Shown here one piece after another: positions 31,802-40,674 of a stretch of DNA of 40,674 bases. Position 1 is the first letter of the stretch. Every line of letters begins with the position of its first letter. The notes under the pieces are model-generated. The model was given only the letters and a program-made list of their open reading frames with translations, had not been told where the DNA came from and did no database searches. The position numbers were made by a program, and so were the translations under genes. Source of the DNA: an uncultured Actinomycetes bacterium (GTDB lineage: Bacteria; Actinomycetota; Actinomycetes; Nanopelagicales; Nanopelagicaceae); the NCBI GenBank assembly GCA_903838035.1, contig CAILWW010000082.1:1-40674 (forward strand), read 5' to 3'.

Positions 31802-32509
31802 CCAACGACCCAATAGCGAATTAACGGAGGCAAGTGCGGCAATCGCGGCGTGGGCGCTACGCAGGACTGGAGTGCCAAGTTTTACGATTGCGGCGTGTGG
31901 GGCAAAGAGTTCGAGTTCTTCCTCACTCACTCCACCCTCGGGACCAATAATGATAAAGATTTCTGAATACTCGAGCCAGGATTTATCCACGACTGAAGAT
32001 ATTTGAGTCGATGCCGATTCGTGCAGGAGCAGACTCTTGCCAAGAAGAGCGATGAGTTCGGCGCTTTTTACACTCTCTTCAACTTTAGGCACGAAGTATC
32101 TTCTGGCTTGTTGGGCGGCAGTTTCCGCGCTCTGTTGCCATTTGGCTTGTGAATCAGATTGCCACTTTGCAATCGAACGCGATGCCTGCCACGGAATAAT
32201 GCGATCGACGCCTGCTTCCACCATCAATTCAATCGCTTCTTTGGTGCGATCAGATTTTGGAAGGGCCTGTACAACGGTAAGTAAAGGTCGCTGTGAGGAG
32301 TGACTTCCCCGCTCAGAAACCTGGAAGGTAAAACTCTTCTTGGTTGCGCTCGAGATCGTTCCGGTCGCCCATGCGCCGCGGCCGTCAGAGAGGGTCAGCT
32401 GCTCGCCTACTGCCAATCGAGTCACGATAATCGCGTGATGCGCAACATCGCCGGATACCTCAATACTCTCGCCGGTCGGGATCGATGGCAGATAGAAGAG
32501 TGGGAGCAT
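31799..32509 (-). CDS. rsmE: 16S rRNA (uracil1498-N3)-methyltransferase RsmE
   Basis: SPOUT-class methyltransferase of 236 residues. The N-terminal PUA-like part (FYLPSIPTG...HHAIIVTRLAVGEQLTLSDG) is followed by the trefoil-knot domain with VVQALPKSDRTKEAIE, IIIGPEGGVSEEELELF and the C-terminal KLGTPVLRSAHAAIAALA. The ATG shares one base with the dnaJ stop codon (TAATG), so translation is coupled. The order hrcA-dnaJ-rsmE-HIT is common in Actinobacteria. Confidence 0.95.
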   Translation of the reverse strand: MLPLFYLPSIPTGESIEVSGDVAHHAIIVTRLAVGEQLTLSDGRGAWATGTISSATKKSFTFQVSERGSHSSQRPLLTVVQALPKSDRTKEAIELMVEAGVDRIIPWQASRSIAKWQSDSQAKWQQSAETAAQQARRYFVPKVEESVKSAELIALLGKSLLLHESASTQISSVVDKSWLEYSEIFIIIGPEGGVSEEELELFAPHAAIVKLGTPVLRSAHAAIAALASVNSLLGRW

Positions 32510-33642
32510 TAACGATTAAAGGCTTCGCGAAGTCGGCCGAAGAATGAGGTTTCGGAGTGCTTCTCACCATTCTTGTGGATCCGCACATCGCGGGAACTCT
32601 CTCCCCGCAACTTAGCGAGTTCAGTTAATAACTCCTCCTGCTTCTTATCTAGCTTGATTGGAGTTAAAACCTCGATATGAACATGGAGATCACCACGTCC
32701 ACCAGAGCGAAGTTTGGTCATGCCCAAATGCTTGAGCGTCTGGACTGAGCCAGATCCAATCCCGGCTTTAAATTCCACATCTTTTGGACCATCTAGGGTT
32801 TCAATGGCGAAGCTTCCACCTAGGGCGGCTGAGCTCATGGGGATTGAAACAAAGAGATGAAGTTCGCTGCCATCGCGAATGAGCGTTTCGTGCGGCGCTT
32901 CAACTATTTCTACATAGAGATCTCCGGCTGGTCCGCCACCAGGGCCAACCTCACCAGCGCCACTCATTTGAATTCGATTACCGGTCTCAACGCCAGCTGG
33001 AATTTTTATCGGAATAGTTTTGCGAGCACGAACGCGCCCATCTCCCGCACACTCTCCACATGGATCGGAGATAACTGATCCAAAACCTTGGCAATGCGCA
33101 CAAGGGCGACTGGTCATTACCTGTCCGATTATCGAACGAGCGACGTGCTGGGTCTCACCGCGACCTTTACAGACTTCGCAGGTTCTTGGCTTAGATCCAT
33201 TTGCACATCCGGTGCCTTGGCATTTAGTACAAGCAACCGCGGTTTCGACATCGAGTTCGCGATCGGTTCCAAAACAAGCTTCACTTAATGAGAGCTCGAC
33301 TTTAATCAGCGCATCTTGACCTTCGCGCATGCGCGGCCTTGGACCACGAGTACCACCGCCGCCGAAGAAGGCATCCATGATGTCGCCAAAGCCAAAGGCT
33401 TGACCGCCAAAGCCACCACCCATATTTGATGAGAATGGATCGCCGCCGAGATCAAAACGTTGCCGCTTCTCTGGATCGCTCAGTACTTCATAAGCCGTAG
33501 TGATATCTTTAAATTTCTCGGCGGTATGTGGATCTGGATTTACATCGGGATGGTATTCCCGAGCAAGTTTGCGATAAGCCTTCTTAATGTCATCGAAAGA
33601 GGCATCGCGATCTACGCCTAGTACGCCGTAGTGATCTGCCAC
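32509..33642 (-). CDS. dnaJ: Chaperone DnaJ (DnaJ2, hrcA-linked)
   Basis: Hsp40 co-chaperone of DnaK; 377 residues. It shows the J domain with HPD at 31-33, a short Gly/Phe region (65-98) and four CxxCxGxG zinc repeats (Cys138/141, 155/158, 181/184, 195/198). The substrate-binding C-terminal domains follow. The start is GTG 33642, immediately after the hrcA stop codon, with GAGGGG inside the end of hrcA as ribosome-binding site. Actinobacteria usually have a second dnaJ beside dnaK; this is the hrcA-linked copy. Confidence 0.96.
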   Translation of the reverse strand: MADHYGVLGVDRDASFDDIKKAYRKLAREYHPDVNPDPHTAEKFKDITTAYEVLSDPEKRQRFDLGGDPFSSNMGGGFGGQAFGFGDIMDAFFGGGGTRGPRPRMREGQDALIKVELSLSEACFGTDRELDVETAVACTKCQGTGCANGSKPRTCEVCKGRGETQHVARSIIGQVMTSRPCAHCQGFGSVISDPCGECAGDGRVRARKTIPIKIPAGVETGNRIQMSGAGEVGPGGGPAGDLYVEIVEAPHETLIRDGSELHLFVSIPMSSAALGGSFAIETLDGPKDVEFKAGIGSGSVQTLKHLGMTKLRSGGRGDLHVHIEVLTPIKLDKKQEELLTELAKLRGESSRDVRIHKNGEKHSETSFFGRLREAFNR

Positions 33643-34362
33643 TTACTTCCCCTCACTTAAAAATCGACCGATATAACGTGCGACAGCATTTACTGCAGCC
33701 ATTGAACTCGCATAATCCATACGGGTTGGACCCAGAATGCCAATAGCTCCGGAACCGTAACCCATGGAGACCATGCTCGTTGAGCGAAGACCCTCATCTG
33801 GCTGCTCATCGCCAATTTTAACCTTTATTGAGGAAGTCGCATCTGAAAGCAACCGCATCAGCACAACTTGCTCTTCGAGCGCCTCCAAAATCGGATAGAG
33901 CGCCAAGGCTTCATCGTGATTCGAGCGGGTGAGATTAGCCGTACCCGCCAAGACCACCTTCTCTTGCTGAGGGTGTTGGATAACGGCCACTTGCTTGGTG
34001 ATTTGCGAGAGCATCTTTGCGGTTCGGGAAAGTACATCATCTAGGTCATGGGCACCGTCAAGGAAAGTTTCGATGGCCCGACGTTCTGGCGTGGAGAGTG
34101 GCTTAATCTCGGCCAGACGATCTACAAATAAGCGATAGCCACTATTGGTCGGAATTCGACCGGCGCTGGTATGTGGCTGAGTGATGAGACCGGCATCTTC
34201 CAGAACGGCCATATCGTTTCGGATAGTCGCCGGTGAGACCGAGAATCCATGACGTTGTGCCAGAGCTTTGGAACCAACCGGTTCTTCGGTGGCAACATAT
34301 TCATCAACAATTGCGCGAAGAATCTCGAGCTGGCGCTCATGCATCTCTTTCTCCACTGACAT
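33643..34362 (-). CDS. hrcA: Heat-shock repressor HrcA, internally shortened
   Basis: Repressor that binds CIRCE operators upstream of groE and related genes. Only 239 residues against about 340 in other Actinobacteria. The winged-helix N-terminus is intact (residues 6-85: [47 protein letters not shown]). The C-terminal part also matches closely ([48 protein letters not shown]). Between AVIQHPQ (about 126-132) and EKVVLAG about 100 residues of the family are missing, without any frameshift. This would remove much of the GAF-like/dimerisation region. TAAGTT lies six bases before the ATG. No CIRCE palindrome is visible upstream. Confidence 0.9.
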   Translation of the reverse strand: MSVEKEMHERQLEILRAIVDEYVATEEPVGSKALAQRHGFSVSPATIRNDMAVLEDAGLITQPHTSAGRIPTNSGYRLFVDRLAEIKPLSTPERRAIETFLDGAHDLDDVLSRTAKMLSQITKQVAVIQHPQQEKVVLAGTANLTRSNHDEALALYPILEALEEQVVLMRLLSDATSSIKVKIGDEQPDEGLRSTSMVSMGYGSGAIGILGPTRMDYASSMAAVNAVARYIGRFLSEGK

Positions 34363-34368
34363 GTCTAT

Positions 34369-34374
34369 AACTTA
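34369..34374 (-). promoter_or_regulatory. Candidate -10 box for leaderless hrcA
   Basis: TAAGTT, then ATAGAC, then the hrcA ATG on the minus strand. It fills the 12-base gap after the hemW stop codon. Confidence 0.5.
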
Positions 34375-35562
34375 CTACAAGAGGATTTCGCGGACGATTC
34401 GATCTGCGATCAGCCGCCCAGTCTGTGTCAGTACAACCAAACCATCAGCCCAACTTTGAGCATCTAGCTGCGCGCCGGCAACATAGCTCTGCAATCTATC
34501 GATGGCTGCGGCGTCGAGCGAGCTCCTCGCGATACCTGAACGCAAGCGAATTTCCAACATCACACGCTCGCTCTCGATTTGCGTTGCTGTAAGAATTTCG
34601 GAATCGGCGGCAGGAAATTCGCCGGCAAGAAGTCGATCTCGATAAGTGGCGGGATGCTTCACATTCCACCAGCGCTTTCCATCAATATGCGAATGCGCAC
34701 CAGGTCCGAGCCCCCACCAATTTCTCCCTTGCCAATAGGCAATGTTGTGGCGGCACTCCCCTTCTGGTTTTGCCCAATTGCTGAGTTCATACCATTCGAA
34801 TCCAGCAGCGCTGAAGAGTTGATCGGCTAGGAGATATTTATCGGCCATCAAATCATCGTCCGGAACTTCTACTTCACCGCGTTTTACTTGTGCGGCCAGC
34901 TTTGTGCCCGCTTCCACAATGAGGGCATAAGCGGAGATATGGTCGATATCTAGCGCGATCGCCTCACGTAAAGTATTTTCCCAATCTGCCAAGCTTTCGC
35001 CCGGGGTTCCATAAATTAAATCCACACTTACATGTTCAAAGCCAGCTTCCCGCGCCCACTTCACTGCGCTTCCGACATTGGCTGGGTTGTGAGTTCGATC
35101 GAGCACCTTGAGTACATGAGGGCTGGTGGATTGCATTCCTACAGAGATGCGGTTAATTCCAGTTGCTCGAAGCTGGCTGAGTTTTTCTAAAGATAAGGTG
35201 TCGGGATTGGCCTCAATCGTAATTTCAATATCAGGAGCGAAGCCAAAACTTGCCTTTAACTCTTGGAGTATTCGCGCTAGATCGCTCGGCTCCATGAGGG
35301 TGGGAGTTCCGCCACCAAAGAAGATGGTTGGAATTGCTCCGGCTTGCGGCGCCTGGTTGCGAGCCAGCTTGGCTTCGTCAATCAGAAGGTCAATATATGA
35401 GCGAGAGATTTCGCTGAGTTCTGAGGTAATTTGCAGCTCAGCTGGAGTGTAAGTATTGAAATCGCAATAACCACATCGCTTCACACAGTAAGGGATGTGA
35501 ATATAGAACGAGAGCGGCGCGCTAACTTTTTGCCTTCGCCTTTGCTTTATCGATATCGGCAT
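34375..35562 (-). CDS. hemW: Radical SAM heme chaperone HemW
   Basis: HemN-like radical SAM protein now assigned as a heme chaperone. Up to 395 residues. The Fe-S/SAM motif is Cys26, Cys30 and Cys33 in [12 protein letters not shown], followed by [15 protein letters not shown] and [11 protein letters not shown]. The Cys-x3-Cys-x2-Cys spacing and the absence of the extra N-terminal region of true HemN fit HemW. The only usable start is ATG 35562, inside the 3' end of lepA (41-base overlap). The conserved domain begins right at the lepA stop, so a non-standard later start cannot be excluded. Confidence 0.92.
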   Translation of the reverse strand: MPISIKQRRRQKVSAPLSFYIHIPYCVKRCGYCDFNTYTPAELQITSELSEISRSYIDLLIDEAKLARNQAPQAGAIPTIFFGGGTPTLMEPSDLARILQELKASFGFAPDIEITIEANPDTLSLEKLSQLRATGINRISVGMQSTSPHVLKVLDRTHNPANVGSAVKWAREAGFEHVSVDLIYGTPGESLADWENTLREAIALDIDHISAYALIVEAGTKLAAQVKRGEVEVPDDDLMADKYLLADQLFSAAGFEWYELSNWAKPEGECRHNIAYWQGRNWWGLGPGAHSHIDGKRWWNVKHPATYRDRLLAGEFPAADSEILTATQIESERVMLEIRLRSGIARSSLDAAAIDRLQSYVAGAQLDAQSWADGLVVLTQTGRLIADRIVREILL

Positions 35563-37396
35563 CAGTCGTCAGAGCGGCGATGAATGCTTCTTGTGGGACT
35601 TCTACTCGACCCACCATCTTCATCCGCTTCTTGCCCTCTTTTTGCTTCTCGAGCAGCTTTCGCTTACGAGAAATATCGCCACCATAACATTTGGCCAAAA
35701 CATCTTTTCGAATTGCGCGAATGCTCTCGCGCGCAATAATTCTGGAACCAATTGCAGCCTGAATCGGAACTTCGAATTGTTGGCGAGGGATGAGTTCACG
35801 CAACTTCGAGGTCATCATTACGCCATAGGCATAAGCCTTATCCTTATGAACGATGGCGCTAAAGGCATCGACATGCTCGCCCTGAAGCAAGATATCTACC
35901 TTCACCAGATCGCCCTCGGCCTCGCCGATTGGTTCGTAATCCAGAGATGCGTAACCCTTCGTGCGAGATTTTAATTGATCAAAGAAATCGAAGACGATTT
36001 CGGCCAACGGAATTGTGTAACGAATCTCCACCCGATCTTCCGAGAGGTAATCCATGCCCAGCAAGGTGCCACGGCGCTCTTGGCAGAGCTCCATGATGGT
36101 TCCAATAAATTCACTTGGTGCCAGAACCGTTGCACGGACAATCGGCTCCATGATGCTGGCAATTTTTCCATCTGGAAATTCAGATGGGTTAGTAACAGTC
36201 ATCTCTTTTCCATCGTCACTAAAGACGTGATAGACCACGCTTGGCGCAGTTGAGATAAGCGATAGACCGGCTTCGCGTTCTAGCCGTTCGCGAACAATCT
36301 CCATATGCAAAAGTCCAAGGAATCCGCAGCGAAAGCCAAAGCCAAGGGCAGCGGAAGATTCAGGTTCAAAGACCAGTGCCGCATCGTTGAGCTGCAACTT
36401 ATCGAGCGCCTCGCGAAGCAGTGGGTAATCCGCACCATCTAATGGGAAGAGACCAGAGAAGACCATCGGCTTAGGATCTTTATATCCAGCAAGGGCAACC
36501 TTGGTCGGGTTGTTGTAAGTGGTAATTGTGTCGCCGACTCGTGATTGGCGAACATCTTTTACGCCCGTAATTACATAACCTACTTCACCGACTCCAAGTC
36601 CCTTTGAGGCGACCGGTTCAGGTGAGATAACACCAACCTCCAACATTTCATGTCGAACGCCAGTTGAGAACATTTGAATCTGATCGCGGGGCGAGAGGTG
36701 TCCATCAACCACTCGAACATAGGTAACCACGCCTCGGTATGTGTCATAAACAGAGTCAAAGATCAGCGCACGTGCAGGCGCATTTGCATCGCCCACTGGT
36801 GCTGGAATTTGGGCAACGATCTGATCGAGAAGTTCAACTACACCATCACCAGTTTTACCCGAGACCCGAAGGCAGTCTTCTGGTTCGCAGCCAATCAACT
36901 TTGCAAGTTCTGCGGCAAACTTCTCCGGTTGAGCAGCAGGAAGATCAATCTTGTTGAGCACCGGAATAATGGTGAGGTTGTTCTCCATTGCAAGATATAG
37001 GTTGGCTAACGTTTGCGCTTCGATTCCTTGGGCGCAATCAACCAGAAGGATTGCTCCTTCACATGCGGCCAGCGAGCGCGAAACTTCGTAGGTGAAATCC
37101 ACGTGCCCAGGGGTGTCGATCATGTTGAGGATATATTCCTGGCCATCGATGCCAGAGCGCCAAGGAAGTCGAACTGCCTGACTCTTAATGGTGATTCCGC
37201 GTTCGCGTTCAATATCCATTCGATCGAGATATTGGGCTCTCATATTTCGCTGCTCTACAACTTCGGTGATTCCGAGCATGCGATCGGCGAGAGTAGATTT
37301 ACCGTGGTCGATGTGAGCGATGATGCAGAAGTTACGGATTTGCGCAGGATTAGTGGCCGCCGGTTGTGGCGCCTTCGAGAGTTCTATGGCAGGCAC
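35522..37396 (-). CDS. lepA: Elongation factor 4 (LepA)
   Basis: Ribosome-associated translational GTPase, implicated in back-translocation and 30S biogenesis. 624 residues from GTG 37396 (V-P-A-I-E-L). The G1 motif AHIDHGKST is at 27-35, and [18 protein letters not shown] and NKIDLPAA follow. The LepA-specific C-terminal domain ([26 protein letters not shown]) is present. A GGGTAGG about seven bases upstream may serve as ribosome-binding site. It lies 74 bases behind rpsT and overlaps hemW. Confidence 0.97.
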   Translation of the reverse strand: MPAIELSKAPQPAATNPAQIRNFCIIAHIDHGKSTLADRMLGITEVVEQRNMRAQYLDRMDIERERGITIKSQAVRLPWRSGIDGQEYILNMIDTPGHVDFTYEVSRSLAACEGAILLVDCAQGIEAQTLANLYLAMENNLTIIPVLNKIDLPAAQPEKFAAELAKLIGCEPEDCLRVSGKTGDGVVELLDQIVAQIPAPVGDANAPARALIFDSVYDTYRGVVTYVRVVDGHLSPRDQIQMFSTGVRHEMLEVGVISPEPVASKGLGVGEVGYVITGVKDVRQSRVGDTITTYNNPTKVALAGYKDPKPMVFSGLFPLDGADYPLLREALDKLQLNDAALVFEPESSAALGFGFRCGFLGLLHMEIVRERLEREAGLSLISTAPSVVYHVFSDDGKEMTVTNPSEFPDGKIASIMEPIVRATVLAPSEFIGTIMELCQERRGTLLGMDYLSEDRVEIRYTIPLAEIVFDFFDQLKSRTKGYASLDYEPIGEAEGDLVKVDILLQGEHVDAFSAIVHKDKAYAYGVMMTSKLRELIPRQQFEVPIQAAIGSRIIARESIRAIRKDVLAKCYGGDISRKRKLLEKQKEGKKRMKMVGRVEVPQEAFIAALTTDADIDKAKAKAKS

Positions 37397-37470
37397 TTAT
37401 GACCTACCCTTTCTACGCAATTACTCTTCTTATGATTACTAGCGTTCTTCTGAAAATGGTGAAGCAAAAA

Positions 37471-37740
37471 TTACTTGACGCCAGCTTTGTGAGCGGCCTT
37501 AGCCATTGATGACTTCTTATTCGCAGCAGCGTTTCCATGAAGGACGCCCTTGGTGACAGCGATATCGAGCGTCTTGGAGGCGGCGCGAAGCTCTTCGGCA
37601 ATCTTTGTTGAATCACCTGAAGTGAGTGCATCGCGGAAGCGACGAACAGCGGTCTTGATAGCAGAGCGTGCTGAGCGGTTACGAAGCTGAGCCTTCTCGT
37701 TGGTACGAATACGCTTGATCTGCGACTTAATGTTTGCCAC
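37471..37740 (-). CDS. rpsT: 30S ribosomal protein S20
   Basis: Small-subunit protein S20, 89 residues, starting at GTG 37740 ([12 protein letters not shown]). The N-terminal [10 protein letters not shown] and C-terminal [22 protein letters not shown] blocks are the S20 hallmarks. The gene lies between holA and lepA as in most bacteria. The leader contains competing inverted repeats (37770-37818). Only a weak AGAAAG can serve as ribosome-binding site. Confidence 0.96.
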   Translation of the reverse strand: MANIKSQIKRIRTNEKAQLRNRSARSAIKTAVRRFRDALTSGDSTKIAEELRAASKTLDIAVTKGVLHGNAAANKKSSMAKAAHKAGVK

Positions 37741-37769
37741 TGAATGCTGCTTTCTGTTGAACGGTGCGG

Positions 37770-37818
37770 GCCCGATGAGGGCTCTAACTTGAAGGCGTAA
37801 GGCTATCAGCCAGAGCCC
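37770..37818 (-). repeat. Competing inverted repeats upstream of rpsT
   Basis: Arm 37779-37785 (GGGCTCT) can pair with 37812-37818 (AGAGCCC), enclosing a smaller hairpin GGCT-ATC-AGCC at 37801-37811. The first part of the same arm (37779-37782, GGGC) can instead pair with GCCC at 37770-37773. The two folds exclude each other, as in attenuator-type leaders. S20 is autoregulated in E. coli; regulation here is inferred only. Confidence 0.4.
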
Positions 37819-37829
37819 CGCCCCCTCAA
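37800..37829 (-). promoter_or_regulatory. Candidate promoter for rpsT
   Basis: TTGAGG (37824-37829) and TAGCCT (37800-37805) on the minus strand with an 18-base spacer. This would give an S20 leader of about 50 bases. It overlaps the inverted repeats and is only one of several possible readings. Confidence 0.35.
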
Positions 37830-37857
37830 ACTGGGACCGAGCTGAACCGGCGAAGGG

Positions 37858-38784
37858 CTACCTGCTGGTCATCACCAATAAGGCCCGCTCCAACGAGTGA
37901 ATCGGGTCGGCTGCTGCACCTTTGATATCGGCATCGGCCTGTGCGACGGCGATCACGGCGGCGGTCAGGGAATCTGGGTTCCAGCCAGCGAGTTGGCGGC
38001 GGGCCTTATCAATCTGCCAAGGAGCCAGTCCCAGCGGGCCGGCTAGTTCAAAGGATTTAGCGTTGCGTGGAGCCCCAGAAACTTTTCCGAGGGTGCGAAG
38101 TGAGGAGGCCAGAGCGGAGATGATCAAGACTGGATCGGTACCGGTGGCAAGCGCGTTGCGAAGTGCGACCAGTGCTAGATCTCGCTTTCCCTCCATCGCG
38201 GCATCTGCCACATCAAATCCCGTTGTCTCGATACGGCCCTGTTGATATTTGGCAACGCTCGCCTCATCAATAGTTTTATCCGCGGCAACATCTGCGGCTA
38301 GTTGTGAAATTGCGCCACTTACCTCTCGCATATCGCTGCCGAGTGCGTCGAGCAACGCTTGAACCGCGGCGGTATTTACCTTGCGACCCAGGCGAGTAAA
38401 TTCTTGGCGGATAAATTCTGCTTTATCGCCATCTTTTTTTAGCGTATCGCAGAGAATGACCTTGGGATTTGCTTTCTTAATAACGTCTACCAGCGCTTTT
38501 CCTTTAACTCCACCTTTATGCCAGAGCACCAGCTCCACATTCTCATCTGGATTGGCAAGATAAGAAGTAATCTCTTCGCTAAGTTCGGCGCCTAAATCTT
38601 GAATCTCTTTAACAACGATTACGCGCTCATCGCCAAAGAGCGAAGGGGCCAGCGCGTCGGTGATTGCACCGAGTTCAATCTCGCCACCTGTCAGTTGAGT
38701 GATGACGGCGCCAGAGTTACGTTCGAGAATTTCGGCAATAGCGCGCTCAGCAAGTATCGCCTCGCCACCCTGCAGAAAGGTCAT
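37858..38784 (-). CDS. holA: DNA polymerase III delta subunit
   Basis: Clamp-loader subunit that opens the beta clamp. About 308 residues from ATG 38784 (M-T-F-L-Q-G-G-E-A-I-L-A-E-R-A-I), which overlaps the comEC stop as ATGA. Two earlier in-frame starts (GTG 38802 and ATG 38790) exist but lie further inside comEC. The delta fold is visible in LFGDERVIVVKEIQDLG, the GSDMREVSGAISQLA segment and the C-terminal helical collar. The comEC-holA-rpsT order is typical of Actinobacteria. Confidence 0.93.
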   Translation of the reverse strand: MTFLQGGEAILAERAIAEILERNSGAVITQLTGGEIELGAITDALAPSLFGDERVIVVKEIQDLGAELSEEITSYLANPDENVELVLWHKGGVKGKALVDVIKKANPKVILCDTLKKDGDKAEFIRQEFTRLGRKVNTAAVQALLDALGSDMREVSGAISQLAADVAADKTIDEASVAKYQQGRIETTGFDVADAAMEGKRDLALVALRNALATGTDPVLIISALASSLRTLGKVSGAPRNAKSFELAGPLGLAPWQIDKARRQLAGWNPDSLTAAVIAVAQADADIKGAAADPIHSLERALLVMTSR

Positions 38785-40674
38785 CCCCATGAAATCTTCC
38801 ACCGCGCTCTCTTCTTGGTTCGAATTCTAAGGGTTGAATCCACAGCGATGGCGCCATCTAGATCAGTTCGAAAAGTCTTAGCGCCACGCGCAGCCAATTG
38901 ATGCAGGGTTGTGGGGGCTGGATGGCCATAAGAGTTTCCCGCGCCAACGCTGATTAGTGCGATCGAAGGTTTGAGCGCATCCAGTAGCGCCCAATCCTGA
39001 TAGGCCGAGCCATGATGGGAGACTTTAAGAATATCGACTGGCCGCACAGCGGCGCTGGTAAGTATTTCTGCCTGAGCTGGAGGTTCGATATCTCCGCCAT
39101 CAAAGATGCGCAAAGAACCGATGGTGATATCCAAAGCTACGCTGGAATTGTTGATAGCAGAACCATCTCCCGGCAGCGAAGCAAATCTGGTCTGCTCGCT
39201 TTTCGGCCAAAGAACTTTAATTCGCACTTCTCCCCTGGCTGAATTGAAAGTGGTTTCTTCCCCTTGCGCTGCAATATGCGCCTTATATGCAGAAATTAAT
39301 TTCATCGTGCGCTCGTACTCAGTTGCTGGCTCTTGGCTATTTGTAATCCACACTTGATTCACCGTTCTGCCATGCAAGACACCGCTCACTCCTGAAATAT
39401 GGTCGGCATGAAAATGAGTTAGGACCAGAAGTGGGATGCGTTTGATGTTTAGGGCGGAGAGGCAGGAATCAATCAGTACCGGGTCGGGTCCAGCATCGAT
39501 AACAATCGCCGAGTTCGCCCCAAGGTTTATCGCCAGGCCATCTCCCTGCCCAACATCACAGTTGACGACCGCCCAATTACTTCCAGGCCATGCACCATCA
39601 GAAAGGATTGAGGTAATCAGATAAATCGAAAGCACGGTCGCGATAATCACCCATTTTCGGCGAAGAAGTAAGGTCATGAGCAGAAGCACAAAGGCTGCAC
39701 CTAGCCAAGATTTAGGAAGCAGGAGAACTGGGACCTTCGCGCCAATGCGTGCGATCAGAACAATCCATTGCGAACATGGATTAACTAATACAAGCAAGAG
39801 GTGCGCAATATTTTGAATAATTGGTGGCGCTAAGGCTGCGATAAATCCAAGAATGGTTATAGGCGCCACCGCAACGGAAGCCAGAATGTTTGCCAGGATC
39901 GAAATTAAAGAAAATTGCCCAGAAATAGCGACGATGAAAGGAGTGCAGAAGAGCGTTGCGGAGATGGGAATCGCGAGCAGATCAGGCAGAAATTTCGATA
40001 GCGGTTTCTGGGCAATCAAGATGCCAGCGGTAGCCGCAACCGAGAGCGCAAAACCAGGATCTACTGCTTGATAGGGATCGACCAGAATCAGCAACGTGAT
40101 GGCCGCGCCAAGCGCCGCCAAAGGATTTGTTCGCACTCCCCTGAACTTTGAAATTAATAGCACCGCGGTCATGACCGTTGCTCGAAGTACGGATGGTGAT
40201 GGCCGCACCAAAAAGATAAAGAGCAGAAGTACAAATGATGTTCCTAAAATTCGCCATCTTCGTTTAGGAAGTAGCCATTGAAAGAGCCACATCAGAAAGG
40301 CCGAGACAATTGCAAAGTTCTCACCGCTCACCGCAGTGAGATGCGTCAACCCAACTCTGCGCATGCTGGAGATAAAGCTCTGGCTCTCTAGCGATGTATC
40401 TCCGATGACGAGCCCCGGAATCAGAGCTCCACTCTCACCACCTATTCGCAGCGCTTGATTGTGAAAGTTGCGCCTGATGGAGTTTGCGAATGAAATGATT
40501 GGCGGAGCTCGCCGGCGCGGTGTGAGTTCACCCCGAATGAGCAGGAGCCCGGCCGCGCGACCTTTGGTCGATGGCAATACGGTGGCCTCTCCGATGCCGG
40601 CAATCCCGGGACGGTGAAAGAAGAAGAGATTGCCCACGATACCTGAGAGCAGCGTCCACAATAGAAAAATATCC
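38781..40674 (-). CDS. comEC: ComEC/Rec2 DNA uptake channel, 5' end beyond window
   Basis: Membrane channel that passes single-stranded DNA during natural transformation. At least 630 residues are visible and the frame stays open to the window edge. The competence domain (HLTAVSGENFAIVSAF and many membrane helices, about residues 95-340) is followed by the metallo-beta-lactamase-like domain with VGQGDGLAI, VIDAGPDP, THFHADHISG and the C-terminal SHHGSAYQD motifs. All metal-site motifs are kept, so it looks functional. It overlaps holA by four bases. comEA would be expected just outside the window. Confidence 0.95.
   Translation of the reverse strand, partial: DIFLLWTLLSGIVGNLFFFHRPGIAGIGEATVLPSTKGRAAGLLLIRGELTPRRRAPPIISFANSIRRNFHNQALRIGGESGALIPGLVIGDTSLESQSFISSMRRVGLTHLTAVSGENFAIVSAFLMWLFQWLLPKRRWRILGTSFVLLLFIFLVRPSPSVLRATVMTAVLLISKFRGVRTNPLAALGAAITLLILVDPYQAVDPGFALSVAATAGILIAQKPLSKFLPDLLAIPISATLFCTPFIVAISGQFSLISILANILASVAVAPITILGFIAALAPPIIQNIAHLLLVLVNPCSQWIVLIARIGAKVPVLLLPKSWLGAAFVLLLMTLLLRRKWVIIATVLSIYLITSILSDGAWPGSNWAVVNCDVGQGDGLAINLGANSAIVIDAGPDPVLIDSCLSALNIKRIPLLVLTHFHADHISGVSGVLHGRTVNQVWITNSQEPATEYERTMKLISAYKAHIAAQGEETTFNSARGEVRIKVLWPKSEQTRFASLPGDGSAINNSSVALDITIGSLRIFDGGDIEPPAQAEILTSAAVRPVDILKVSHHGSAYQDWALLDALKPSIALISVGAGNSYGHPAPTTLHQLAARGAKTFRTDLDGAIAVDSTLRIRTKKRARWKISWG

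Noticed and set aside
34363-34374. CIRCE operator upstream of hrcA
   Set aside because: The 12-base gap to hemW cannot hold the 27-base CIRCE palindrome, and no such repeat is seen in the adjacent end of hemW.
35591-37402. Several plus-strand open frames opposite lepA
   Set aside because: All lie within lepA, with no family resemblance and no upstream signals.

Overview
The window is an ordinary, tightly packed piece of a bacterial chromosome from an actinobacterium. The gene order (rpsP, ffh, glnD, glnB, amt, ftsY, smc, rnc, rpmF, DUF177, a SepIVA-like gene, coaD, rsmD, recG, then thiL, ddl, gpsA, hup, leuDC divergent from ndgR, gltX, dnaJ/hrcA, lepA, rpsT, holA, comEC) matches the block I know from Streptomyces and Mycobacterium. 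A HupB-type histone-like protein with a Lys/Ala tail, an NdgR regulator and leaderless genes also point to Actinomycetota. Base composition looks close to 50% GC rather than 65-70%, gaps are short, and several proteins are small (FtsY, HrcA, CorC). That fits a small-genome freshwater or marine lineage such as Nanopelagicales (acI), but this placement is inference.

Layout: nearly everything is on the minus strand. From the left: rpsP (cut by the window edge), ffh, then the nitrogen group amt-glnB-glnD, and ftsY-smc. Next comes rnc-rpmF-DUF177-sepIVA-like-coaD-rsmD-recG. A short plus gene, rpmB, follows and ends in a strong terminator shared with a convergent secreted metalloprotease that lies behind thiL. 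A stand-alone RAM-domain gene (plus) faces ddl-gpsA-plsC. A hup gene and an alpha/beta-hydrolase gene diverge from a 234-base AT-rich gap with palindromes. leuCD and ndgR are divergent. Two tRNA genes (Glu-CTC, Gln-CTG) follow gltX. The rest is one long minus-strand run: comEC-holA, rpsT, lepA-hemW, hrcA-dnaJ-rsmE-HIT, phoH-ybeY-corC-FAH-gltX, with many stop/start overlaps.

Functional themes: protein targeting (Ffh and FtsY), nitrogen sensing (Amt, PII, GlnD), ribosome and RNA processing (S16, S20, L28, L32, RNase III, RsmD, RsmE, YbeY, LepA), chromosome handling (SMC, RecG, HU, HolA, ComEC), leucine biosynthesis, the heat-shock pair HrcA/DnaJ, and envelope precursors (Ddl, GpsA, PlsC).

No stretch over 300 bases lacks a gene, and I see no CRISPR array, prophage, insertion sequence or defence system. 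The most notable signals are an HrcA missing about 100 internal residues, and a recurring arrangement in which TAnnnT lies exactly six bases before the start codon of nine genes, which suggests widespread leaderless transcription. Others are the palindromic hup control region, a probable CTG start for rnc, and a perfect hairpin that fills most of the phoH-ybeY gap.
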